From BNXB01 sp031548005 (GTDB lineage: Bacteria; Bacteroidota; Bacteroidia; Bacteroidales; Azobacteroidaceae): a DNA stretch of 64,000 nt. Under the pieces are notes generated by a model that was given only the letters and a program-made list of their open reading frames with translations, did not search any database and was not told the origin of the DNA. This document shows, one piece after another, positions 9,230-18,264 of this stretch (the first letter of the stretch is position 1; every line of letters starts with the position of its first letter). Position numbers and translations under genes: made by a program. Location of the stretch: contig JAVBRK010000003.1 of NCBI GenBank assembly GCA_031548005.1, positions 12,823 to 76,822 on the forward strand, written 5' to 3'.

Positions 9230-9771
9230 TGTATTTTTTGCTGTCTTAATATAATATATAATTTTCTCGATGTGTATAAGTTTTTAATATATGCATCCTA
9301 TTTACTAAGGAAATAACAATTGAAAACAAAATATGTCCCGGTGATTGAAATAATTGTAATGTAAAATACTTAAACTTTATTAAATTAAATTAAATTCCTG
9401 ATTTTATTAAGCCCAGGTGTGGAATTTACGATGCATGAATAGCTTAATAGTCGTCTTTATTTCAATATTCTGGGAATTTGTGAGTATTTTCAGCAAATAC
9501 TACTTTCTTGATAAACCTAACATATATGTATCATTAATAACATGGGTGTATGATGTAATTTTTCTTACTTAGCCTCTTAAGAAAAGAGTGGTGAGAAAGC
9601 GCTGCAAAGTTGGTGCATAATTACAAATTAGTATTGATATAAAATTGCCAAAATGACATAAAAAACACCCTTTATGTTAATTGTTAAACTTAATTATAGC
9701 CAAACCGGGGAATTTGCATATTTTATTTCAAAAGTATTAACTTTGCATTCAAAATTATGACCTAATTATTC
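9230..9771. other. 542-bp AT-rich divergent spacer between the biosynthetic operon and rex
   Basis: No convincing coding frame on either strand. The stretch is much richer in A+T than the flanking genes and contains a run of short TAAAT repeats around 9381-9396. The rex promoter lies at its right end. On the minus strand I found no good -7 box (CAAAnnTA on the plus strand) within about 200 bp of the aminotransferase start; CAAAATTA at 9750-9757 fits but is more than 500 bp away. The operon may use a long leader, a different sigma factor or an activator. Confidence 0.6.
9713..9745 (+). promoter_or_regulatory. Bacteroides-type promoter of rex
   Basis: TTTG at 9713-9716 and TAACTTTG at 9738-9745, spaced 21 bp, match the -33/-7 pattern of the main Bacteroidota sigma factor. 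Transcription would start near 9752, about 20 nt before the rex ATG. A half-site-like TTGTTAA lies near 9681, just upstream, but no full Rex operator palindrome is clear. Confidence 0.7.
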
Positions 9772-10422
9772 ATGGTATCACGCTTAAAAAAAGATAACTG
9801 GAAAGTTCCGGAGCCGGCGTTGCGCAGGCTTCCCTGGTATCTGGCCTATGTGAAGCTCCTGAAGTCGAAGGGAGAGGTATTGGTATCGTCTACCCAGATT
9901 GCGAAAGAGATTAATGTAGACCCGTCGCAGGTTGCAAAAGATTTATCTTATGTGAATGTTTCCGGGAAAACGCGGGTCGGTTACGATATTGAATCGTTAA
10001 TTGAAGCCCTGGCTGATTTTCTGGGATTTACGGTATTACATAAAGCGTTCTTGTTTGGTGCGGGAAGTCTGGGAGGAGCTTTATTGCTCGATTCCGGACT
10101 TAGCCAGTATGGACTGGATGTCGTTGCAGCATTCGATGTAAAGCCTGAATTGTGTGGAACGGCAATTGGCCGGGTTCCGGTTTACTCTATTGAACAATTT
10201 CAGGAGGTACAGAAAAAAAACAGGGCGGAGATCGGAATTCTTACTGTACCTGTCGATAATGCACAGCATGTTGCCGACCGGATGATCGAAGGAGGTATTA
10301 AGGCTATCTGGAATTTTACCCCCTATCGTATCCGTGTGCCTGAGCAGGTGGTTGTACAGAATACTTCCATCTATGCCCATCTGGCAGTGATGTTTAACAG
10401 GCTCAATGCTTCGATAGAATGA
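9772..10422 (+). CDS. rex: Redox-sensing transcriptional repressor Rex
   Basis: 216 residues, normal for Rex, which senses the NADH/NAD+ ratio and represses fermentation and respiration genes when NADH is low. An N-terminal winged-helix domain (about 15-75, with SSTQIAKEINVDPSQVAKD as recognition region) precedes a Rossmann domain with FGAGSLGG (GxGxxG at 96-101). The C-terminal domain-swap helix ends the protein. The next gene overlaps the stop by 4 bp, so the two are translationally coupled. Rex is the only transcription factor in this rightward block, which contains porU, porV and ispF. Confidence 0.95.
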   Translation: MVSRLKKDNWKVPEPALRRLPWYLAYVKLLKSKGEVLVSSTQIAKEINVDPSQVAKDLSYVNVSGKTRVGYDIESLIEALADFLGFTVLHKAFLFGAGSLGGALLLDSGLSQYGLDVVAAFDVKPELCGTAIGRVPVYSIEQFQEVQKKNRAEIGILTVPVDNAQHVADRMIEGGIKAIWNFTPYRIRVPEQVVVQNTSIYAHLAVMFNRLNASIE

Positions 10423-11036
10423 AAATTATTTGTGTTGGTATGAATTATGCTTCTCACAATAAAGAGATGCTTCATACGTTAATATCTGACGAACCGACTA
10501 TCTTTTTAAAGCCCGATTCATCTTTATTGAAAGACAGTAAACCGTTCTTTATTCCGGATTTTAGTGCGGAAATGCATTACGAAACGGAAATTGTAGTGAG
10601 AATCGACCGGTTGGGGAAAAATATTGCATCCCGGTTTGCTCGCCGGTACTATAATGAGGTCACAGTAGGGATCGATTTTACAGCAAGGGACTTACAAAAG
10701 AAGTTGAGGGGTGGCGGTATGCCTTGGGAATTGAGTAAAGCGTTCGATCACTCTGCTGCGGTAGGAGAGTTTGTTTCGTTGGAAACTCTGGGAAAAGAGG
10801 TAGATGATATATCTTTCCATCTTGATATTAATGAAGTAAAAGTACAGGAAGGTCATACTGAAGATATGATTTTTAAAGTGGACCGGATTATTGCATATGT
10901 AAGCCGCTTCTTTACCCTGAAGATTGGAGATCTGATCTTTACAGGAACTCCGGCAGGAATAGGAGGGGTAAAAATAGACGATCATTTGCAAGGATATATC
11001 GGTGACCGGAAGGTACTCGATTTTTATGTCAGGTAA
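10419..11036 (+). CDS. Fumarylacetoacetate hydrolase (FAH) family protein
   Basis: 205 residues matching the small FAH domain family (acylpyruvases, oxaloacetate decarboxylases, 5-oxopent-3-ene-1,2,5-tricarboxylate decarboxylase-like enzymes). The N-terminal MKIICVGMNYASH and the metal-binding HYETEIVV (E55, E57) are diagnostic, as is the C-terminal IFTGTPAGIGG motif. It is coupled to rex by a 4-bp ATGA overlap. No aromatic catabolism genes are nearby, so a role in breaking down acylpyruvates or oxaloacetate is more likely than tyrosine catabolism. Exact substrate unknown. Confidence 0.9.
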   Translation: MKIICVGMNYASHNKEMLHTLISDEPTIFLKPDSSLLKDSKPFFIPDFSAEMHYETEIVVRIDRLGKNIASRFARRYYNEVTVGIDFTARDLQKKLRGGGMPWELSKAFDHSAAVGEFVSLETLGKEVDDISFHLDINEVKVQEGHTEDMIFKVDRIIAYVSRFFTLKIGDLIFTGTPAGIGGVKIDDHLQGYIGDRKVLDFYVR

Positions 11037-11046
11037 GTATTATAAA

Positions 11047-14000
11047 ATGAAAAATAGAATAAAATACGGCATCTTGTCCATGCTGGTTGCCGCATGGACT
11101 TTCGGTTCGGCGTATGAGGTCCGGGGAATGAACGATGGCTCGCGTTATGCCGCCATTTCCAGGTTGGCTTCCGGGAAATGGATCAAACTGAAAACTACGG
11201 ACAATACCTTTTACAAGCTATCATACGAAGATATTAAAAAGATGGGCATTTCCGATCCTTCTAAAGTGAAGCTTTACGGATCGGGAGGATGGATGTTAGA
11301 TGAGGATTTCAGTAAGCCTTATGTCGATGATCTGCAGGAAATTGCAGTTTATATTAATAAAGGTTCGGATGGCGTTTTTGGTGCAGGCGATTACCTGTTA
11401 TTTTATGGCCGTGGAACAGTGAAATGGACGCTTTCAGGTTCGGGATTTGTGCATGAAAATAATCCGTATGCCAATTACGGCGTTTATTTTATGACGGAAG
11501 GAGAGGATGCTCCTAAAGAAATGCCTGTTCAGCCTTCGGTGCAGCAAACAGATATCACTTTTTCGGAATTCAATGATTATACGGTCTGGGAGCGGGACTC
11601 GGTTACAATCGCCAATACCGGCCGGGAATTATTCGGAGAAAACTTTATCCTGAAAAATACCCGTTCGTTCTCGTTTCATGTGCCGGGTATCACTTCGGCT
11701 CATTTTACACTTGCATTTGCAGCAAGACCGCTCGAAAGACAGTACCCTTCTCTGACATTAAAAGCGAACGGAGATGTGGTCATCGACTCCCGGGTTTCTC
11801 CGACGGATGCTTCTAAAGGGAATTATGCGAAAGCACGCTGGGTGAATCCTTCCGGAGCATGGAATAATCCGTCTGAAGATATCGCTGTAGAGGTTTCTTA
11901 CGACAAGACTGGCCAGACCACCGCCTTTCTCGACTATATTCGTTTGAATACCACCCGTCAACTGAAATCGTACGGAAGTAATTGCATGTTCTTCCGAAAT
12001 ACGGATAGCCGGAACCGGAATGCCGGTTTTACCATTGGTAATGCAGCGAATAACCACCTGGTTTTCGATATTACGGATCCTTATAATGCAAAAAAGATCG
12101 ATGCGGCGCTCTCCGGGAGCCAGTTAGACTTTGGAGTGCAATCGAACGATACGCTGAAGGAATTTGCTTTAGTCGATCTCAGTAAGAGTTTTAAGGTGCC
12201 GGAATCGCTCGGAGAAATTAAAAATCAGAATTTACATGGATTGGAGCAGACTGAAATGATTATTCTGGCTCCGGAGCCTTTTCTTTCCCAGGCGGAAGTG
12301 CTGGCAGAGGCTCACCGGAAAAACTCAGGATTGCAGGTCACTGTGGTTCAGGCTAATCTGATTTTTAACGAGTTCTCTTCCGGTGTTCCGGATGCTACGG
12401 CTTACCGGCGTTTTATGAAAATGTTCTACGACCGGGCAGCGTCGGATGATCAGAAACCGAAATATTTGTTGCTGTTTGGCGACGGTATATTCGATAATCG
12501 TTTCATTACCCAGGGTACCAGGAGTATGGACCCGAGATACTATCTATTAACGTATCAGGTGACAGAATCGGTTGATGAGACCAGATCATATGGAACAGAC
12601 GATTACTTTGGTTTTTTAGATGATAACGAAGGAATCTGGGTTATAAATGATAAACTGGACCTGGGGATCGGACGTTTTCCTGTTAGTTCCGGAGAGCAGG
12701 CTGATAATGCCGTCAACAAAGTCATCTCCTATATGAATAGCCGGCAGTACGGATCCTGGAAAAATGCCATTACGTTTGCTGCGGATGATAGAAGTGCAAA
12801 TGAGGATACATTTATTCACGGAGAACAGGCCAATCGTCTGGCGGCTTATTTAGATTCGACTTATCCTGAGTTTGTGTTGACAAAAGCTTATGAAGATGCG
12901 TACAAACCGGCGACGGCCAATGGACAGAAAACTTACCCCGATTGCCGGAATAAGATGATGAATTCACTGAAAAACGGATGTTTCCTGTTCAATTATGTAG
13001 GGCATGGCAGTACCACTTCTCTGACATCCGAAGAATTATTAAATATCAACGATGTGAACCAGATGTCGTTCGAGCAGCTCCCTCTGTGGATTACAGCTAC
13101 CTGCGATTTTGGATGGTTCGATGGCGTTAGTAATTCGGCCGGAGAAGCCGTATTTCAGAATAAAAAGAGTGGGGGGATTGCCTTGTATACGACTTCCCGT
13201 GTGGTTTATGTCGATGGTAACGACTCGATTAACAAGCGTATCATTCACAATCTTTTTGACGTGGAGAACCGTAAGGTCATGCGTTTGGGCGATATTCTGA
13301 AAATCAGTAAAAACCAACTCCTGAATGATGATGGCAACAAATTGAATTATGTGTTGTTAGGTGATCCTGCATTGAAGTTGAATTTCCCGGAACTGGGCAT
13401 TCGCGTCGATGCAGTGAATGGAACTCCTGTAGAAGACGGCAAGGTGTTTGAATTCAAAGCATTGGATACCATTACATTGACTGGGAGGATTACAGATGGA
13501 GAAAGAAGTGCTTTGTCCGGCTTTAATGGCTCGATCAAAACGACTGCTTTTGACGGCAAACAGGCCATATCGTCTTTAAGTACCAATAGTTTTGGAAAGT
13601 ACTTTGTTTTTGATGATTATACCAGTACGATTTTTACTGGGAATGCTAAGGTTGTAAACGGCGAATTTACAGTCACTTTTAAAGTCCCGTTAGATATCGA
13701 ATACAGTGATAAAAATGGGAAAATCAATCTGTATGCATTCGATGAGACTAACAATCAGGATGCACAGGGATCGTTTGAAAAATTTGTCCTCAACGGTTCG
13801 GGAGAATTGCCTGATAATACCGGCAATGGTCCGGAAATCAAAGCCATGTATCTGAATGCAGTCACATTCAAAGACGGAGATAAGGTGAATGAGACTCCCT
13901 ATTTTGTAGCACAGGTATATGATGAAGATGGAATCAATATCAGTGGAAGCAGCCTGGGACATGAAATTTCCATCCAGATTACCAACCATTCGTCTAAAGC

Positions 14001-14511
14001 GCCTCGTACTTATACTTATAACCTGAATACTTACTTCGAATCGACTTCCGAAATATTCGGCGAGGGGCAGGTCCGGTTTGCGATCCCTCCGGAGTATGCT
14101 CTGCCTGCCGGCGATTACTCTTTAACGTTTAAAGTATGGGATTTACTGAATAATTCCAGTACGGATTCTCTGAACTTTACAGTAGTGGAAGGCCTGAAAC
14201 CGCAGTTATTCGATGTGCTTGCGGCTGGAAACCCGGCCAAGGTATCGACTACTTTTCTGTTGTCTCACGATCGTCCCGACCAGATAATCGATGTGACCAT
14301 CCGGGTTTATGATATGATGGGACGTATTTGCTGGACACATACCGAAAGTGGTTCATCCGACTGGATGAAATACTATGGCGTAGAATGGAACCTGTGTATG
14401 GATAACGGCGCCCGGCTAAATCCCGGTGTGTACGTTTACCGCGCCGAAGTCAGCAGTGGCAGTAGCAAAGAAGCCACCAAAGCTAAAAAAATAATCATCC
14501 TCGGGCAATAA
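11047..14511 (+). CDS. porU: Type IX secretion system sortase PorU (C25 gingipain-like)
   Basis: About 1154 residues from the chosen start. PorU is the outer-membrane-associated cysteine peptidase that removes the C-terminal signal of T9SS cargo and attaches the cargo to lipopolysaccharide. The C25 catalytic pair is visible: H653 in NYVGHGS and C686 in ATCDFG. A signal peptide follows the ATG at 11047 (MKNRIKYGILSMLVAAWTFG), which is why I prefer it to in-frame starts at 11002 or 11026 that overlap the FAH gene. The C-terminal ~90 residues resemble a T9SS C-terminal domain (VYDMMGR, GVYVYRAEV), as known for PorU. porV follows after 46 bp. Confidence 0.93.
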   Translation: MKNRIKYGILSMLVAAWTFGSAYEVRGMNDGSRYAAISRLASGKWIKLKTTDNTFYKLSYEDIKKMGISDPSKVKLYGSGGWMLDEDFSKPYVDDLQEIAVYINKGSDGVFGAGDYLLFYGRGTVKWTLSGSGFVHENNPYANYGVYFMTEGEDAPKEMPVQPSVQQTDITFSEFNDYTVWERDSVTIANTGRELFGENFILKNTRSFSFHVPGITSAHFTLAFAARPLERQYPSLTLKANGDVVIDSRVSPTDASKGNYAKARWVNPSGAWNNPSEDIAVEVSYDKTGQTTAFLDYIRLNTTRQLKSYGSNCMFFRNTDSRNRNAGFTIGNAANNHLVFDITDPYNAKKIDAALSGSQLDFGVQSNDTLKEFALVDLSKSFKVPESLGEIKNQNLHGLEQTEMIILAPEPFLSQAEVLAEAHRKNSGLQVTVVQANLIFNEFSSGVPDATAYRRFMKMFYDRAASDDQKPKYLLLFGDGIFDNRFITQGTRSMDPRYYLLTYQVTESVDETRSYGTDDYFGFLDDNEGIWVINDKLDLGIGRFPVSSGEQADNAVNKVISYMNSRQYGSWKNAITFAADDRSANEDTFIHGEQANRLAAYLDSTYPEFVLTKAYEDAYKPATANGQKTYPDCRNKMMNSLKNGCFLFNYVGHGSTTSLTSEELLNINDVNQMSFEQLPLWITATCDFGWFDGVSNSAGEAVFQNKKSGGIALYTTSRVVYVDGNDSINKRIIHNLFDVENRKVMRLGDILKISKNQLLNDDGNKLNYVLLGDPALKLNFPELGIRVDAVNGTPVEDGKVFEFKALDTITLTGRITDGERSALSGFNGSIKTTAFDGKQAISSLSTNSFGKYFVFDDYTSTIFTGNAKVVNGEFTVTFKVPLDIEYSDKNGKINLYAFDETNNQDAQGSFEKFVLNGSGELPDNTGNGPEIKAMYLNAVTFKDGDKVNETPYFVAQVYDEDGINISGSSLGHEISIQITNHSSKAPRTYTYNLNTYFESTSEIFGEGQVRFAIPPEYALPAGDYSLTFKVWDLLNNSSTDSLNFTVVEGLKPQLFDVLAAGNPAKVSTTFLLSHDRPDQIIDVTIRVYDMMGRICWTHTESGSSDWMKYYGVEWNLCMDNGARLNPGVYVYRAEVSSGSSKEATKAKKIIILGQ

Positions 14512-14557
14512 ACCCGGATCTTTCCAGTTATTATTTACATACTACAAATAAATTAGA

Positions 14558-15733
14558 ATGAACAAAATCAGAATCATAGCGATAATTTGCGGATTGATGT
14601 GTTTGTCTTTGACGATCCACGCTGAAGGAGATAAAGATAGTTTTAACCCTCTGATCGTCGGAGTGCCTTCTTTAACCATTGCTCCCGATGCACGTGGGGG
14701 GGGGATGGGAGATGTGGGAGCAGCGACCGATCCGGATATTTATTCACAATACTGGAACCCTGCCAAGTATCCGTTTGCATACAGTAAGGCCGGGATCGGA
14801 CTGTCTTATACTCCGTGGTTAAGAAGTCTGGTCAACGATATCGATTTGGCTTATGTCTCGGGCTATTATAAATTGGGAGATAGCGACCGTCATGCAATCG
14901 GAGCGTCGTTGCGTTATTTTTCTTTGGGATCGATTGCCCTGACCGACCCGGTTACTCACGACATTTACAATACGACTTCGCCCTATGAAATGTCGCTCGA
15001 CCTGGGTTACTCCCTGAAGTTGTCGGAAACTTTTGCCGGAGCAGTTAACTTCCGGTACATTTATTCCGACCTTGGTGGTGGAGTGGAAGAAGATTTTGTT
15101 CCTGGAACAAGTTTTGCGGCGGATGTGGCCGGATATTACAATAAGTACATCATGATCGGTAGTAGCGAGTCATTACTGGGGTTGGGATTCAATGTTTCCA
15201 ATATCGGTAATAAAATATCGTATAACGATGGTAACACGTCTATTTTTCTTCCAACCAATTTACGTATAGGAGGATCGTTGCTTTACCCTCTTGATGATTA
15301 TAACTCGTTGGCTTTCAATCTGGATTTGAATAAATACCTGGTTCCTTCCAGTCCGTATACCCGGACATATGATACAGAGGAAGAGAAGCAGGCCGCGATT
15401 CAGGAATATAACGATATGTCTCCGATTACCGGTATTTTTAAATCTTTCAGCGATGCTCCCGGAGGAGCTAAGGAAGAATTTGAAGAAATCATGTGGTCTG
15501 TTGGAGCTGAATATGCCTACGATCAGAAATTTATGGTGCGTGGCGGATATTTCTACGAAAGTCCGAACAAGGGAAACCGTCAGTATTTTTCATTGGGAGC
15601 CGGTTTCAGGATGAATGTATTTCAGTTGGACGTTGCTTACCTGATTTCGACTGTTCCATCCAATCCGTTGGATCAGACCCTGCGCTTCAGCTTAAGTTTC
15701 GATATGGAAGGCTTAAAAAGCCTGATGAAATAA
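14558..15733 (+). CDS. porV: Type IX secretion outer-membrane beta-barrel protein PorV
   Basis: 391 residues with a signal peptide (cleavage near HAEGD). The motif DARGGGMGDVGAATDPDIYS and the following YWNPAKYPFAY are typical of PorV/LptO, the FadL-like barrel that shuttles T9SS cargo from the translocon to PorU. The rest alternates short beta strands and polar loops to the end. It lies directly after porU; the pair is often adjacent in Bacteroidota. It is distinct from the OMPP1/FadL relative at 61338-62900, which has a different N-terminal motif. Confidence 0.93.
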   Translation: MNKIRIIAIICGLMCLSLTIHAEGDKDSFNPLIVGVPSLTIAPDARGGGMGDVGAATDPDIYSQYWNPAKYPFAYSKAGIGLSYTPWLRSLVNDIDLAYVSGYYKLGDSDRHAIGASLRYFSLGSIALTDPVTHDIYNTTSPYEMSLDLGYSLKLSETFAGAVNFRYIYSDLGGGVEEDFVPGTSFAADVAGYYNKYIMIGSSESLLGLGFNVSNIGNKISYNDGNTSIFLPTNLRIGGSLLYPLDDYNSLAFNLDLNKYLVPSSPYTRTYDTEEEKQAAIQEYNDMSPITGIFKSFSDAPGGAKEEFEEIMWSVGAEYAYDQKFMVRGGYFYESPNKGNRQYFSLGAGFRMNVFQLDVAYLISTVPSNPLDQTLRFSLSFDMEGLKSLMK

Positions 15734-15752
15734 AATTATAATAGGAATCGTT

Positions 15753-16232
15753 TTGAAAAAAATAAGAGTTGGATTCGGGTATGATGTCCATCGTTTCGCT
15801 GAAAAACGTGAACTCTGGATGGGAGGCATCCGGATGGAGCACGAGCGGGGACTTGACGGGCATTCCGATGCAGACGTACTGATCCATGCGATTTGCGATG
15901 CTTTGCTTGGCGCTGCCGATTTGCGGGATATCGGATTCCAGTTCCCGGATACAGGAGAAGAATTTAAAGATATAGACAGTAAAATATTATTACGCCGGAC
16001 AATGGAACTGATTCGCTCCCAAGGTTATGAGCTGGGAAATATCGATGCCACTGTCTGTGCGGAAAAGCCAAAACTCAATCCTTTCATTCCTCAGATGAAA
16101 ACCTGTCTGGCCGAAGTGATGAATGTCGATTTCGGAGATATTTCCATCAAGGCGACCACTTCTGAAAAAATGGGATTTGTAGGCCGGGAAGAGGGAATTT
16201 CAGCTTATGCTACGGTTTTAATCATGAAATAA
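15753..16232 (+). CDS. ispF: 2-C-methyl-D-erythritol 2,4-cyclodiphosphate synthase
   Basis: 159 residues, the usual IspF length; fifth enzyme of the MEP isoprenoid pathway, a zinc-dependent trimer. The metal ligands are visible: D11 and H13 in GYDVH, and H45 in GHSDADVLIHA. The C-terminal IKATTSEKMGFVGREEGI is diagnostic. The start codon is TTG at 15753; no in-frame ATG gives the conserved N-terminus, and an AGGA lies just upstream. It is 19 bp after porV. Its stop overlaps the convergent FemAB-like gene by 11 bp. Confidence 0.95.
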   Translation: MKKIRVGFGYDVHRFAEKRELWMGGIRMEHERGLDGHSDADVLIHAICDALLGAADLRDIGFQFPDTGEEFKDIDSKILLRRTMELIRSQGYELGNIDATVCAEKPKLNPFIPQMKTCLAEVMNVDFGDISIKATTSEKMGFVGREEGISAYATVLIMK

Positions 16233-17133
16233 CCGTCGACCTCGGTGATTTCCTTTTCAGGAAAGAATAAACTTTCGAAATAAGATCCTCCTTTACCATT
16301 ACCGGATATAATTCGTACATGGATCCGAATCCTTCGTAAAACCGGGCGATACGATCGACACAAGAACCTTCAAAATCCAGAGTCAGACCGGACATTGCAT
16401 AGTGACGGATAAAACAATCGATTAGTAGAGTCATGCTGTTATTCTTACGTCCTTCGGGAGAAGAAAAAGGCATCAGGTAATAAGCCCGTTTATTCCAGTG
16501 CAGGAACAAGGCGCTCGATAAGATCCGGCCTGATTGGTCCCGGACGCTCCAGATTTCTGTTTTTTCGTTTTTCCGGGCCTCTTTCAGGAGCTTTTTGAAT
16601 AGATCAATCGAATCAGGCGTATGGACAGAAAGGTTTTGTATGTATTGCTGTTGATCTGTATCGATGGAGACTATAAAATCACAGGATTCGGCTTTTTTAA
16701 TATTCTGTTTACAATTAAGTTTGTATCTCCCCTGAATGGTTTCATAATCCTGGCTTAATACCAGCAGGTAATTCTGACGTAACCTGGTAGAGCGATTTTC
16801 GAACACGTTCCCGGCATTGAACAGAATATTGCAGTATCCGTAAGGTATTTCTGAAACAAACTGCTCGAATGAAGCTACATCTATACTTTTATTGGAGAAA
16901 ACACCCAATTGCTGACAGAAATGAGGTTGAATCACGTACTCTACTCCGAATTTCTCTTTTACGGGCAAAGGCATGACCATATTGTAATTTTCACTGACGA
17001 GCAACTCCCATCCCGGACTTACCACATCTAAATACCACGACATGGCATACACTGTTCCCTGAGGAGACTGGGTTATAAAATGGTTATACTTTTCTTTATC
17101 AATTTGGTGATGTTTGATGTGGTGTACTTTCAT
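16222..17133 (-). CDS. FemAB/GNAT-like acyl- or aminoacyltransferase
   Basis: 303 residues. The pattern (SWYLDVVSPGWELL early; SALFLHWNKRAYYLMPFSSPEG, then LDFEGS and a conserved FYEGFGS near the C-terminus) is that of the peptidoglycan-bridge FemAB / GNAT-fold proteins common in Bacteroidota. No signal peptide, so cytoplasmic. Its ATG overlaps the stop of the M20 deacylase gene by 4 bp. The substrate cannot be read from sequence, and it may act on something other than peptidoglycan. Confidence 0.7.
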   Translation of the reverse strand: MKVHHIKHHQIDKEKYNHFITQSPQGTVYAMSWYLDVVSPGWELLVSENYNMVMPLPVKEKFGVEYVIQPHFCQQLGVFSNKSIDVASFEQFVSEIPYGYCNILFNAGNVFENRSTRLRQNYLLVLSQDYETIQGRYKLNCKQNIKKAESCDFIVSIDTDQQQYIQNLSVHTPDSIDLFKKLLKEARKNEKTEIWSVRDQSGRILSSALFLHWNKRAYYLMPFSSPEGRKNNSMTLLIDCFIRHYAMSGLTLDFEGSCVDRIARFYEGFGSMYELYPVMVKEDLISKVYSFLKRKSPRSTVIS

Positions 17134-18191
17134 AGTTGTGATTGGTTTAATAATTTGAAATACAGTTCGATAGCATCCTTGATTTCGAAAGTTTCGATAT
17201 ACTCGTTTGCTGTGTGTGATCTGGATGACTCACCAGGTCCTATTTTAACCGTGGGAAAAGACATCAACGACTGATCGGAAAGAGTAGGGGATCCGAATGG
17301 TATTTTACCGAGTAACCGGGCCTTTTTTACAATGGGGTGATTGGTTGGGATTGAAGAAGAATTGAGCCTGAAAGAGCGTGCCTTGACTTCACATCCGCAG
17401 TTTTTTTCAATAATTCCGAATAACTCTTTATTACTGTAACATTCATTTGTGCGGACATCGACCGTGAAATTACAGCAGTCGGGAACAACATTGTGCTGGG
17501 TGCCTGCTGTAATCGTAGTGACAGACATTTTAACTTGACCGAGCCAATTGCTTTGTAACGGGAACTGGTAATTCCGGAACCAATCGATGAACTGAATCGC
17601 CTTGTAAATAGCATTCTCTCCTTCATCCCGGGCTGCATGTCCGGATTTTCCATAAACAGAGCAGTCCAGTACCATTAATCCTTTTTCTGCAACGGCAGGG
17701 TGCATGCCGGTGGGTTCTCCGACCAGGCCGAAACTGATGGGAGGCAGTAACGGTAATACGCTTTCCACTCCTCCTTTTCCGGAAACTTCTTCTTCACAAG
17801 ACGCCAGGAATACTAAATTGTAAGATTGTTTTGTATTGCATAACGCAATAAAAGTGTGTAACAAGGAAGTTAGACTTGCTCCGGCATCGTTGCTTCCCAG
17901 GCCATAGATTTTCCCATCTTCCTCCTCTGCTGAGAATGGATCCCGGGTCCATCCGGATACCGGCCTGACCGTATCGATATGAGAATTGAGCAATAGGGTT
18001 TTCCGGCTCTCTTCGAATCCGGGAGCTATTGCCCAGCAGTTGTTTCCCGATCTTGAAGTTTCTAAGCCCTGTGACTTCATATATTGTTCCAGTCTGGAGG
18101 CTGCATTTTCCTCTTCTCTGCTGATTGAAGGGATTTTAATAAGCTCTCTCAAGAGGTCGATACTATCGTAGTATAGGTTGTCGAGGTTCAT
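17130..18191 (-). CDS. M20 family metallohydrolase (ArgE/DapE-like deacylase)
   Basis: 353 residues. Zinc ligands and catalytic residues of M20 enzymes are present: H71 and D73 in SHIDTVRP, D102 in GSNDAGAS, and the catalytic Glu pair in SCEEEVSG (133-134), followed by GEPTGMHPAVAEKG. Members remove acyl groups from ornithine, citrulline or diaminopimelate. In Bacteroidota this subgroup is typically the N-acyl-ornithine or N-acyl-citrulline deacylase of arginine synthesis, so argE is a reasonable guess, but no other arg gene is in view. It is coupled to the downstream FemAB-like gene by a 4-bp overlap. Confidence 0.85.
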   Translation of the reverse strand: MNLDNLYYDSIDLLRELIKIPSISREEENAASRLEQYMKSQGLETSRSGNNCWAIAPGFEESRKTLLLNSHIDTVRPVSGWTRDPFSAEEEDGKIYGLGSNDAGASLTSLLHTFIALCNTKQSYNLVFLASCEEEVSGKGGVESVLPLLPPISFGLVGEPTGMHPAVAEKGLMVLDCSVYGKSGHAARDEGENAIYKAIQFIDWFRNYQFPLQSNWLGQVKMSVTTITAGTQHNVVPDCCNFTVDVRTNECYSNKELFGIIEKNCGCEVKARSFRLNSSSIPTNHPIVKKARLLGKIPFGSPTLSDQSLMSFPTVKIGPGESSRSHTANEYIETFEIKDAIELYFKLLNQSQL

Positions 18192-18204
18192 ATTGTCCGT
18201 TAAA

Positions 18205-18238
18205 TTTGCGCAAAGTTAAAAATAAAACAGTATTTTTG
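18205..18238 (+). promoter_or_regulatory. Promoter of the acyl-CoA ligase, overlapping an opposing promoter
   Basis: TTTG at 18205-18208 and TATTTTTG at 18231-18238 are 22 bp apart and precede the ATG at 18265. On the minus strand, TAACTTTG (plus-strand 18211-18218) lies inside this spacer and would serve the M20 deacylase. The two promoters physically overlap, so RNA polymerase could occupy only one at a time. Confidence 0.6.
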
Positions 18239-18264
18239 TAGCTTTTATTACTTGGAATGTTTTT

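Noticed and set aside
9660..9700. Possible Rex operator upstream of rex
   Set aside because: Only a half-site-like TTGTTAA is visible; the second half of the palindrome is not convincing.
16222..16232. Convergent gene overlaps (ispF/FemAB-like, also cdsA/MFS at 60014-60027) considered as annotation errors
   Set aside because: Both members of each pair have conserved C-termini; short tail overlaps are plausible in a compact genome.
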